Shown here: piece after piece, positions 9,137 to 17,988 of the stretch | How positions within the stretch are numbered: position 1 is the stretch's first letter | How the letters are laid out: each line of letters begins with the position of its first letter | Assembly (NCBI GenBank): GCA_030646565.1 | Contig: JAUSLA010000019.1 | Coordinates: 1 to 32,544 of the forward strand | From: a bacterium | Lineage (GTDB): Bacteria > Patescibacteriota > Minisyncoccia > Minisyncoccales > RBG-13-42-11 | DNA length: 32,544 nt | Direction: 5' to 3' | Made by a program: the position numbers and the translations under genes | Notes under the pieces: generated by a model | The model's input: the letters and a program-made list of their open reading frames with translations, nothing else | The model's database searches: none | Told to the model about the DNA's origin: nothing

Positions 9137-10291
9137 ATGATTGGGAAAAAAAGAAAAATTTTATACATATCAGGAACAAGAGCGGATTACGGTTTAATCA
9201 GAGAAACCTTATTTTTGATTGGAAAAAACCCGAAATTAAAAGTAGAGATAATAGCTACCGGCATGCATTTAATGCCTCAATTTGGAAATACTTTAAAAGA
9301 AGTTAAGAAAGACGGATTTAAGACTCATATAATAAACGCGATTTTTGAAAAAGACGATAGAAAATCCCAAGCCAAGTTTATTGGAAAATTTATTCTGGAA
9401 TTTTTGGAGAAAATTCCAAAGATTAATCCTGATATAATTTTCGTTCAGGGCGATAGATCTGAAATGCTGGCAGCCGCTACTGTCGGCGTTTATCTTGGCG
9501 TTCCGGTTGCTCATTCCCACGGAGGAGAAGTAACTTCCACGGTTGACGAAATTACAAGGCATGCGATTTCTAAATTGTCGCACATTCATTTTGTTTCCAC
9601 TAAAAAATCAGCGGAAAGATTAATTAAGATGGGCGAAGATTCTTGGAGAGTGTTTGTTACTGGAGCCCCGGGACTGGATGTTATCTTGAAAAGAGATATT
9701 TTTTCCGCCGGAGATATTGCCAAAAAATATAAATTGAATTTAAAAGAACCTGTGATTTTGGCGTTGCAGCATCCGGTTACCGCAGATATTGATAATTCAG
9801 GTTTGCGCATGGAAAAGACAATGGAAGCCTTGAGGGAAGTCAAGAAGCAAGTAATTTTAATATATCCCAGCTCCGATCCGGGAGCCGGAAAAATGATTGA
9901 CGTGATTGAAAAATACCGGCAGTATCCTTTTATTAAAAGTTATCAGAATATTCCCCATAAAGATTATTTAAGTTTAATGAAAGTGGCCGGCGTTTTAGTG
10001 GGCAATTCGAGTTCCGGAATAATAGAAGCGCCATCGTTTAATTTGCCGGTTGTTAATGTCGGAGAAAGGCAATGGGGGAGGGAGCGGAGCCAAAATATTA
10101 TTGACGTTGGTTATAATAAAGAAGAAATAAAAAAAGCGATTTTAAAGGCGCTTTATGATAAAGATTTTAGGGAAAAAGTAAAAAATTGTAAAAATCCTTA
10201 TGGCGACGGAAAAGCCGGAAAAAGAATCGTTAATATTCTTGCCAAAATAAAAATTGATAAAAAATTATTGCAAAAACAAATTACTTACTAA
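9137..10291 (+). CDS. NeuC/LegG-like UDP-N-acetylglucosamine 2-epimerase (hydrolysing)
   Basis: MIGKKRKILYISGTRADYGLIRETL, GDRSEMLAAA, SHGGEVTSTVDEITRHAISKLSHIHF, VGNSSSGIIEAPSFNLPVVNVGERQWGRER. The track's GTG start at 9086 is inside repeat R2; ATG at 9137 preferred. Confidence 0.9.
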   Translation: MIGKKRKILYISGTRADYGLIRETLFLIGKNPKLKVEIIATGMHLMPQFGNTLKEVKKDGFKTHIINAIFEKDDRKSQAKFIGKFILEFLEKIPKINPDIIFVQGDRSEMLAAATVGVYLGVPVAHSHGGEVTSTVDEITRHAISKLSHIHFVSTKKSAERLIKMGEDSWRVFVTGAPGLDVILKRDIFSAGDIAKKYKLNLKEPVILALQHPVTADIDNSGLRMEKTMEALREVKKQVILIYPSSDPGAGKMIDVIEKYRQYPFIKSYQNIPHKDYLSLMKVAGVLVGNSSSGIIEAPSFNLPVVNVGERQWGRERSQNIIDVGYNKEEIKKAILKALYDKDFREKVKNCKNPYGDGKAGKRIVNILAKIKIDKKLLQKQITY

Positions 10292-10295
10292 TTTT

Positions 10296-10727
10296 ATGGT
10301 AAAAGAACGTTTTAATAATTGGAAATATCCTAAAATTGAAGAAGGAAAGCCGACAGAGTATAATTGGGTAGTTCAAAATAAGAAAAATTTGAAATTAGGA
10401 TACAAAACAGATATCGGCGCTTTTGTTTATCTTAATGCCTGTTTCGGAATTGTTATAGAAGATTATGTTCAAGTAGGGGGTGGGGTTAAAATTTATTCAC
10501 TTGATACAATAAGTGACAAAAAAGGAAAAGTGATTTTAAAAGAAAATTGTAAAATTGGCGCTAATTCGGTAATTTTGCCCAATACCATAATAGGAGAAAA
10601 CTCAATAATAGGCGCTTGCTCAGTAGTAAGATATGGAGAGAGAATCCCTTCAAATGAAATTTGGGCCGGTAGTCCAGCTAAAAAAATAGGTAAAATAAAA
10701 AATAATAAAAGAAGATATAAAAAATAG
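10296..10727 (+). CDS. Left-handed beta-helix (hexapeptide) acyltransferase
   Basis: IGAFVYLNACFGIVIEDYVQVGGGVKIYS, IGANSVILPNTIIGENSIIGACSVV, IWAGSPAKKIG. ATG at 10296 is closer to the fold start than the track start. Confidence 0.85.
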   Translation: MVKERFNNWKYPKIEEGKPTEYNWVVQNKKNLKLGYKTDIGAFVYLNACFGIVIEDYVQVGGGVKIYSLDTISDKKGKVILKENCKIGANSVILPNTIIGENSIIGACSVVRYGERIPSNEIWAGSPAKKIGKIKNNKRRYKK

Positions 10728-10731
10728 TCGC

Positions 10732-10764
10732 ATTCGTATATTCGTAATAAATTCGTAATTCGTA
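10732..10764. repeat. Four near-tandem copies of ATTCGTA
   Basis: ATTCGTA at 10732, 10740, 10751 and 10758 in a 43-bp intergenic gap. Confidence 0.75.
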
Positions 10765-10769
10765 GGGTT

Positions 10770-11903
10770 ATGGATATTCCTTTGTTTAAAATTTATTGGG
10801 ACGAAGATGATGTTAAAGCGGTTTCAGATTCCGTCCGGCGAGGGATGAATTGGGCGGCAGGTCCAAACATTGAAAAATTTGAAACTTTGCTTGCCGAATA
10901 TCTGGGAGTAAAGTTTGTCGCAGCTTTTAATTCCGGCACCTCGGCTCTTCATTCAGCCCTATTGGCTTACGGAATCAAAAAGGATGATGAAGTAATAGTT
11001 CCTTCTTTTACTTTTATCGCCACAGCTAACGCCGTTTTGATGGTCGGAGCAAAACCTGTTTTTGCAGACATAGAAGAAGAAACTTATGGGTTAGACCCGG
11101 AAGATGTCAGAAAAAAAATAACCTCAAAGACCAAAGCTATAATTCCCGTTCATTATGGCGGTTATGCCTGCAAGATTCAGAAATTAAAAGAATTGGCAAA
11201 AGAGCATAATTTGTTATTGATTGAAGATACGGCCGAGTCTTTCGGGGCCAAAGAGAACGGCAAGCTGGCAGGAACTTTCGGAGATTCAGCTATGTTCAGC
11301 TTATGCCAGACAAAGGTTTTTACAACCGGAGAGGGAGGATTTATGGTTACAGACTCTAAAGATATTTACGAAAAACTAAAATTATTGAGGTCGCACGGAA
11401 GATTGGAAACAGCCGATTACTTTACTTCGGGAGAGTTTATGGATTACGTGGCTTTGGGTTATAATTTTCGAATGCCGGACATTATTGCAGCTTTGGGCAT
11501 ATCTCAATTAAAGAAAGTGGATAAACTTATTGAGCTAAGAAGAGAACACGCGAAATATCTTACGGAAAATTTATCAGGCATTGACGAGATAATCATACCA
11601 AAAGTTCCTGAAAATATTTTTCATGTTTATCAGGAATATCCGATTAAAATTAAAGCGGGGAAAGAGGCAAGAGACGCTCTTAAAAAATATTTAGCCGAAA
11701 GGGGGATTGGCACTAGAATCAGCTTCCCGCCAATACATTTTACTCATTTTTATAAAAACGTGCTTGGCTACAATGACAAACTGGAAGTTACCGAAAAAAT
11801 ATCCTCCCAAGCCTTAACATTGCCTTTGTATCCTTCTTTGACAAAGGGGGAGATGGATTATATGGCAAAAGAAATTAAAAATTTTTATTCGCCGAAAAGT
11901 TAA
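10770..11903 (+). CDS. DegT/DnrJ/EryC1/StrS family aminotransferase
   Basis: FNSGTSALHSALLAYGIKKDDEVIVPSFTFIATANAV, IEDTAESFGA, TKVFTTGEGGF (PLP Lys), GYNFRMPDIIAALG. Confidence 0.95.
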   Translation: MDIPLFKIYWDEDDVKAVSDSVRRGMNWAAGPNIEKFETLLAEYLGVKFVAAFNSGTSALHSALLAYGIKKDDEVIVPSFTFIATANAVLMVGAKPVFADIEEETYGLDPEDVRKKITSKTKAIIPVHYGGYACKIQKLKELAKEHNLLLIEDTAESFGAKENGKLAGTFGDSAMFSLCQTKVFTTGEGGFMVTDSKDIYEKLKLLRSHGRLETADYFTSGEFMDYVALGYNFRMPDIIAALGISQLKKVDKLIELRREHAKYLTENLSGIDEIIIPKVPENIFHVYQEYPIKIKAGKEARDALKKYLAERGIGTRISFPPIHFTHFYKNVLGYNDKLEVTEKISSQALTLPLYPSLTKGEMDYMAKEIKNFYSPKS

Positions 11904-11909
11904 AATTGT

Positions 11910-13334
11910 ATGGTAAACAAAACCTTAAACCGCCTTTTTATTGACAAAAACGCATCCATTAAAGATGCGATAAGAATAATTGACAGAGGAGTGCTTGGAA
12001 TAGCTTTTGTGGTAGACAGCCAAAAGAAGCTTTTTGGCGTTGTCAGCGACGGTGAAATAAGGAGGGCTATTCTGCGGGGTGTGAATATTAAAAATTCGAT
12101 AAAAACAATCACCAATAAAAAACCCATAGTCATCGAATTGGGGGCGGGGAGGGAAGAGATTTTAAGATTGCGAAAAAGAGAAGAGTTTAAAAAGAAGATG
12201 CAGCCGGCCGGTTCTCTGAAAATTCCGGTGCTTGATGGAGAAGGAAGAGTAGAAGATGTTATGTTTCTTTACGACGATGCAAAAAAAAGCATCCAGTCCC
12301 TTGACTATAAATTGAAAAAAGACTCTAAGGAAATCGAGCAAGGATTGATAAAAAAGGTTTTGCTGATCGGAGGAGCGGGATATTTAGGTTCAGTTCTTTC
12401 AAGAAAACTTTTGAAAGAGGGTTACAAGGTGATTGTTTTTGACAATCTTACATATGGCGACGAAGGTATCGCGGAAATTTATAAAGATAAGCATTTTGAG
12501 TTTATAAAAGGAGACGTTAGAAATATTTCGCAGACAATAGAAGCAATCAGGGGAGCTGACGCTGTAATAGACTTGGCTGCGATTGTCGGGGATCCGGCCT
12601 GCGCCTTGGATCCCAAGGAGACGATAGAAGTAAATTATTTGGCTACCAAAGCAATTGCCGAAGCATGCAAATACAATCAAATTAATAAGTTTCTTTTCAC
12701 TTCCACTTGCAGCGTATACGGGGCCGGCAAAAACGCAAAAGACAGGCTTCATGAGGAATCTCCGTTAAATCCTGTTTCCCTATACGCAGAAACAAAATTA
12801 AAATCAGAAGATGGGATTTTAAGTTTGTCTGATGAGAATTTTTCTCCCACCATTTTCAGATTTGGAACCTTGTACGGCGTTTCCCCGAGAATGAGGTTTG
12901 ATTTGGTCGTGAATACGTTGACGGCCCGAGCAGTTGCCGATAAAAAGATCACTATTTTTGGCGGCAATCAGTGGAGGCCTAATTTAGAAGTCAGCGATGC
13001 GGCCGGAGCTTGTTTAAAATGGTTGCAGTCGCCGATCATAAAGAGCGGAAACGAAACATTTAACGTTGGCGGAAATTCGCAAAATTGTAAAATTATTCAA
13101 ATTGGGGAAATGGTTAAAAATGTTATTCCCGACGTTGAAATGGAAACCAAGCAAGAAATAGATGATCCGAGAGACTACAATGTCTCTTTTGATAAAATTG
13201 AAAAAGTGTTGGGTTTTAGACCCGAAAAGACCATTGACCAGGGGATAAGGGAAATGAAGGAACTATTGGAAGGAGAAAAAATAAAAGATTTTAATCATCC
13301 GGTATATAGCAATTGCAGATTTTTATCGCAATAA
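11910..13334 (+). CDS. CBS-domain pair fused to extended SDR (NAD-dependent epimerase)
   Basis: N-terminal CBS-like region (IKDAIRIIDRGVLGIAFVVDSQKKLFGVVSDGEIRRAIL...IPVLDGEGRVEDVMFL), then VLLIGGAGYLGSVLSRKLL, DLAAIVGDPACA, STCSVYG, SLYAETKLKSE. Confidence 0.85.
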   Translation: MVNKTLNRLFIDKNASIKDAIRIIDRGVLGIAFVVDSQKKLFGVVSDGEIRRAILRGVNIKNSIKTITNKKPIVIELGAGREEILRLRKREEFKKKMQPAGSLKIPVLDGEGRVEDVMFLYDDAKKSIQSLDYKLKKDSKEIEQGLIKKVLLIGGAGYLGSVLSRKLLKEGYKVIVFDNLTYGDEGIAEIYKDKHFEFIKGDVRNISQTIEAIRGADAVIDLAAIVGDPACALDPKETIEVNYLATKAIAEACKYNQINKFLFTSTCSVYGAGKNAKDRLHEESPLNPVSLYAETKLKSEDGILSLSDENFSPTIFRFGTLYGVSPRMRFDLVVNTLTARAVADKKITIFGGNQWRPNLEVSDAAGACLKWLQSPIIKSGNETFNVGGNSQNCKIIQIGEMVKNVIPDVEMETKQEIDDPRDYNVSFDKIEKVLGFRPEKTIDQGIREMKELLEGEKIKDFNHPVYSNCRFLSQ

Positions 13335-13394
13335 AATGGGAGTCGGCCCATTTTAAGACAAAAACACTTGTTCGCCAGGGGCGGACTCGGTAAA
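13330..13394 (-). repeat. Degenerate palindromic repeat block R3
   Basis: AAAATGGG-agtcgg-CCCATTTT (13333-13354) plus GTTCGCC-AGG-GGCGGAC with one G-T wobble, followed by the family flank CTCGG. Confidence 0.6.
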
Positions 13395-13409
13395 TAAAGA
13401 TTAACTTAT

Positions 13410-15263
13410 ATGTATCTAAAATACTATCTAAAAAAAGCAGGAGACCTCGACAATAAAATAGATATAAGGGAAGAAGAAAAAATGTATACTTTTTCTTCTA
13501 AATTCCAAAAAATTATTTTAGGGGGAGATTTTTATTATTTTAATCTTGGCTCTAGGGATAATATTTTTTTTAGAGAAAATCCCAAGGATCAGCTTAAAAC
13601 CTTAATTAAAAAATATGGCACTAAAGATTTTATAGAAAACGTAGAAGGATATTATTGGGGCGTTAAAATAGATTATAAAAGTAAATCACTGGAGATTTTC
13701 GGCGATAAATTAAAGAGGGTAAATTTAAATTATTTTTATAACGAGGATATATTTGTTATATCGGATAATTTGAAAGAAGTAAGGCAGGAAATGGGAGCAG
13801 TGGAATACGACGAAAATGCCTTAGCAAGCGCTTTTCTGTTTTATCTTCCGGCCGGATCGTCTCTTTTCAAAGGATTGTACCGTCTTCGCTATAATGAAAT
13901 AATAAAAATAACCCGAGATAAGGTTCAAATAGAGAGATATAAAGACAAAAAAGAAGATACGAAAATAGCCGAATATTCAAAAAAAGATTTGGATAGATGC
14001 AAAGATTTTTTTAAGAAAGCTATATTATCAAGGGCTTCAAAAAAACTTAATGTGGTTTTTGCTTCTGGCGGCTGGGACTCTTCAACCGTCCTTGCCATAC
14101 TGACAAAACATTTGGGACCTGAAAAAGTCATTAGCGTTACCGAAAGTATGATTTTATCCGATGGCAGGTGTCTTAACATATATGAAGTTGATAAAGCAAG
14201 AAGAATAGCAAAGACACTGGGTATTAAATGCGAAGTGGTGCCAATAGATTATAGGAGCGATAAGCTCCGCGATGTAATAAAATACGATTTGTTTTCCAGC
14301 GGTCTTTTTACTTGCGCTCCTTTTAACTGGAATAAACCAATAAATTTTATAATAGAAAAATACGGAGAAGATGTGGTTGTTTTCAGCGGGGATGGGGCAG
14401 ATTCGCTTCAGAATTTTGGTTTTTCTCAGTATGATATAGTGCTGCACGAAAATTATGACTTCAAGGCCTATATTGATAAGATGAAAAATTATTTATTCGG
14501 GCCGACTTTCTTCAAAAAAATAAAAAATAACACTTTTTTAAATGATGCAGTATATAAGATTTTTCTGTGCTTGAATAAGGGAAAAGAATATGTGAAGCCA
14601 AAAAATATCGAAGACAGAATATATTATTATTTAGTATCCTTTATTCTTTCGGACATAAGGGTTCCTTTCAGGAAATTTAGTGGAAAGGGATATATTAGAG
14701 AAGGGGCTTTCAGAAATTATGACAAATGGTTAAGAGAAAATTATTTCCAAGAAGCAGTGGATAATATTGACGAGACCAACCTCTACTATTACTTCGTGTA
14801 CCTTTACGCTCACTTTCATCTGCAGAGCCCTCAGCTTCGCACCTTCAGGGAGAGATTCAAGAATATGAGGTTCCCGTATGTTGACCTAAACTTATTTAAG
14901 TTTATGGCGAAAATGCCGGAGAATTTCGGCAGAGGATTAGAATTTTTGCCGACAAAATACCCAGAAAAAGAACTCATTAAAAATACCCTGACTAAAGAAC
15001 AATGTAATATTATAGATCCTATGCCTCATTCTTACATTTATGAAGAAGAGGAGATGAATGTGTTTGATGAGTATGTGCTGAAAGGTTCTGTTTTTCAGTC
15101 CCTGAAAGAAAATATAGACGTGAGTAAAATTAAAAAACTTTTCAACGACAAATACTTTAACGTAAAAGCAATAGAGGCGGTAGCTAAAAGTTTCAAACAA
15201 GGGAAGCTCAAGAATATTTCCGAAGTCGAAACAAAACTTTTGCTTATTTTGGCATTGGCATGA
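13410..15263 (+). CDS. Asparagine-synthase-like amidotransferase (PP-loop ATPase)
   Basis: LNVVFASGGWDSSTVLAIL is a PP-loop SGGxDSS; degenerate N-terminal GATase-like domain; RFPYVDLNLFKFMAKMP typical of the AsnB C-terminal domain. Confidence 0.8.
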   Translation: MYLKYYLKKAGDLDNKIDIREEEKMYTFSSKFQKIILGGDFYYFNLGSRDNIFFRENPKDQLKTLIKKYGTKDFIENVEGYYWGVKIDYKSKSLEIFGDKLKRVNLNYFYNEDIFVISDNLKEVRQEMGAVEYDENALASAFLFYLPAGSSLFKGLYRLRYNEIIKITRDKVQIERYKDKKEDTKIAEYSKKDLDRCKDFFKKAILSRASKKLNVVFASGGWDSSTVLAILTKHLGPEKVISVTESMILSDGRCLNIYEVDKARRIAKTLGIKCEVVPIDYRSDKLRDVIKYDLFSSGLFTCAPFNWNKPINFIIEKYGEDVVVFSGDGADSLQNFGFSQYDIVLHENYDFKAYIDKMKNYLFGPTFFKKIKNNTFLNDAVYKIFLCLNKGKEYVKPKNIEDRIYYYLVSFILSDIRVPFRKFSGKGYIREGAFRNYDKWLRENYFQEAVDNIDETNLYYYFVYLYAHFHLQSPQLRTFRERFKNMRFPYVDLNLFKFMAKMPENFGRGLEFLPTKYPEKELIKNTLTKEQCNIIDPMPHSYIYEEEEMNVFDEYVLKGSVFQSLKENIDVSKIKKLFNDKYFNVKAIEAVAKSFKQGKLKNISEVETKLLLILALA

Positions 15264-16588
15264 AAAAAACAGAAAATACAATCCTGTTTTATACCAGTAA
15301 AAATTTTATTTTCCGGAGCGGAATTATAGGTTATTTATACGAAATTTGCCAAGTTTATTCAGTCATATTGCTTTCGGAAGAGCTTGACGAGGAAACAGAC
15401 GGATTAATTCGGGATAAAAAATTGTTTCCAAAGTTGGAAAAGATTATTCCGGTCAGGCAATACAGCGGAAAAAAAATGAATTTATTTTCCAGGAATAGGT
15501 ATCTTTGCGGATTGGCAGAAAATGTTATTTTTAAGCGCCGGCCCGATATTCTTATGACTATAAGCGATACGCATTCAATTTTTGATTTATATTTGATGAG
15601 ATTCGCCAAAAGAATAAAGGCGATTAAGATTGCCGTCCAAAGTTCTAATATGGAGAATAATACCATAGTAAAAAAATATATAGATTTAGAGAACGCCAAT
15701 ATAAGATTCCCGCTTTTCTTGCCATTATGGTTCAGGATTTTTCTGATGAATTTAAGAAAGTATGCCGGGCATTTTCTTTACTATTGGCTTTTGCCCCTGA
15801 CCGTGGGAGAACGGCCGTTTTTCGGAAAAGTTGGTCATATTTTATGGATGGGATGTTCCGGGAGGAAAGGAGCTGATTATCAAACCGTTTTTTCAAAAAG
15901 AGATTACGATATACACGTACAAGATGGCGTGCCGGCCAAGAAAATTTATATCGTGACCCATCCTGTTTTGGGAAAGGCAAAAGAATTTTTTGAAAAGATA
16001 TTCTTAAAATCGGCAAAAAGAGGGAATGATGACAAAAAAATCATAACTTTCATATGGCCGGCCGAAGAGATTGGATTTAGAAGATTAAATTACTCACTCA
16101 TATCAAAAGAAGAAAATCAAAATATCAGAAAAGAAATTATCAGTTTGACCGCTAAGATACTTCAGGATTGGAAGATTTTTTTGAAACCCCATCCCGACAT
16201 TGTAGATCTAAAAGAAATTAAAGATATTTTTAAATCAATTTCTGATTTAGTTGAAATTACAGACCAGTTGGATCCAATAGATAAGTATCTTGAAATAAGC
16301 GATGTTATTGTGGGGATACCCCCTTGCAGTACGGCTATTTTTACCGCTTTTTTGCAATACCCCAAAAAACCGCTCTTGACAATAGATTTAAGCCGAGAAG
16401 TTTTCGGTGATTCTTATAAAGATTTTGGCGGGATTGAATACATTGACAACAAAGAAAAATTTACTGAGATTTTAGAGTTAATACGGGATAATAAATATCG
16501 CAAGAGGTGCGAAGTGAAATTAGAGCCGGAGGGTTTTATGAGTATTACTAACTTTTTAAAATTTTTGCTCAAAGAACATGGAAAATAG
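15260..16588 (+). CDS. Putative GT-B-fold glycosyltransferase, family uncertain
   Basis: ATGA overlap with the upstream gene; KIFLKPHPDIVDLKEI and DVIVGIPPCSTAIFTAF resemble GT-B C-terminal positions of sialyl/CDP-glycerol-type transferases. Confidence 0.45.
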   Translation: MKKTENTILFYTSKNFIFRSGIIGYLYEICQVYSVILLSEELDEETDGLIRDKKLFPKLEKIIPVRQYSGKKMNLFSRNRYLCGLAENVIFKRRPDILMTISDTHSIFDLYLMRFAKRIKAIKIAVQSSNMENNTIVKKYIDLENANIRFPLFLPLWFRIFLMNLRKYAGHFLYYWLLPLTVGERPFFGKVGHILWMGCSGRKGADYQTVFSKRDYDIHVQDGVPAKKIYIVTHPVLGKAKEFFEKIFLKSAKRGNDDKKIITFIWPAEEIGFRRLNYSLISKEENQNIRKEIISLTAKILQDWKIFLKPHPDIVDLKEIKDIFKSISDLVEITDQLDPIDKYLEISDVIVGIPPCSTAIFTAFLQYPKKPLLTIDLSREVFGDSYKDFGGIEYIDNKEKFTEILELIRDNKYRKRCEVKLEPEGFMSITNFLKFLLKEHGK

Positions 16589-17987
16589 CGAACTCAAACA
16601 ATTGAAACAAAAATTAGATATTATAAATTCTCGGCCAGAGAAAGATGTTTTTTATTCAAAATATCCCTTAGGAATAATTTGGATTAGAAATATTTTTAAA
16701 GTCTTAGATACAATTATTCGTGAAGATTCAACCGCCGAAGAGAAATTACAATCTGTTCAGAATACCGTTTTATTTAACGTTGACTCACAGAATGACATTA
16801 TTAAAGAGAAATCTTTTCAATGTTGGGATTCTTTCTTCAAAATAAAAGGAATTGACCTTAGAGCGCTTGACCCTGTTTTTCAGGAATCGTCGTATTATCA
16901 GAAAAAAAATACTTTTGTAGTTTTTAACAAGTCATTTTCATTAGATTTTTTAAGAAAGCTGAATTTACTCTTTGATATAGAAAAATACTGTAAAAATATC
17001 TCAAACTTTTTAGAAATCGGAGGTGGTTTTGGCGCTCAAGCAAGACTTGTTAAATTAAAATATCCGTCAAGCCGTTATGTGATGATAGATTTGCCGGAAA
17101 CGTTGTATTTCGCGTATATAAATTTAAGACTAAATTTTCCCCGGGCAAAAATAATATTTCCGGGAAATAAAGAGGAGGTTGAAAAATATATTTCTAGTCA
17201 AGACTATGATTTTCTTTTGGTACCCTGCTTTTTTAGCGACCATATTTCTAATTCTGCGCCAAGAATTGATATTGCAATCAATACCTCTTCTTTAGGAGAG
17301 ATGACCAATAGAGCCTCAAAATACTACATTGATTTATTAGAAAAGAAACTTAATGTAAAATGCATTTTACTTCTTAATAGGTTTCTGAATAATTTTGACC
17401 CTGTAGCTCATCCCCAAAGATTGCAAGAAAATGGCTGTTTTGCCCAATTGGGATCCAACTGGAAAATAATTCATTGGGAAATAGACCCGGAATTTACCAA
17501 CTTCCCTTTTCATGAACAAATGCTACCAAGAGAACTTTATTTTATAGCTGATAAATACTCAGAGCCAGAAGAGCCAGACATTAAAGATATTTTTCTACAT
17601 TATTGGTATAGGGCATTCGACACTCAGCCGACTTATAACTCCAAACATAACCATAGCATTTGCATTGATAGGGGGGAAAACGGCGTCCTTTATCGGTTAG
17701 TAAATAGCGTAAGGATTAACCCTAACCCGAAAAATCTTGATGCCTTAATTAAATATCTTTACACTCTGGAAGGGAGATTTCCATTTGAAGAAAGATATTA
17801 CTATATGGATTTATATAGAAAGATAGCGGGTAAAACGCACCCGCTTACTAAAAAACATTATCGCACATTCCATATAGATAGATTTATTAGTGAAACTAAA
17901 TTATTATATGTTGAGAAGTTTCTTAACAAAATTCACTTATTAGATAAATTTAGGAGGTTGCGTTGGCGGATAATTAAACACGAATAA
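16578..17987 (+). CDS. Putative sugar O-methyltransferase (SAM-dependent)
   Basis: NFLEIGGGFGAQARLVKLKYPSSRYVMIDLPETLYFAYINL is a motif-I-like SAM site. Confidence 0.65.
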   Translation: MENSELKQLKQKLDIINSRPEKDVFYSKYPLGIIWIRNIFKVLDTIIREDSTAEEKLQSVQNTVLFNVDSQNDIIKEKSFQCWDSFFKIKGIDLRALDPVFQESSYYQKKNTFVVFNKSFSLDFLRKLNLLFDIEKYCKNISNFLEIGGGFGAQARLVKLKYPSSRYVMIDLPETLYFAYINLRLNFPRAKIIFPGNKEEVEKYISSQDYDFLLVPCFFSDHISNSAPRIDIAINTSSLGEMTNRASKYYIDLLEKKLNVKCILLLNRFLNNFDPVAHPQRLQENGCFAQLGSNWKIIHWEIDPEFTNFPFHEQMLPRELYFIADKYSEPEEPDIKDIFLHYWYRAFDTQPTYNSKHNHSICIDRGENGVLYRLVNSVRINPNPKNLDALIKYLYTLEGRFPFEERYYYMDLYRKIAGKTHPLTKKHYRTFHIDRFISETKLLYVEKFLNKIHLLDKFRRLRWRIIKHE

Positions 17988-17988
17988 T

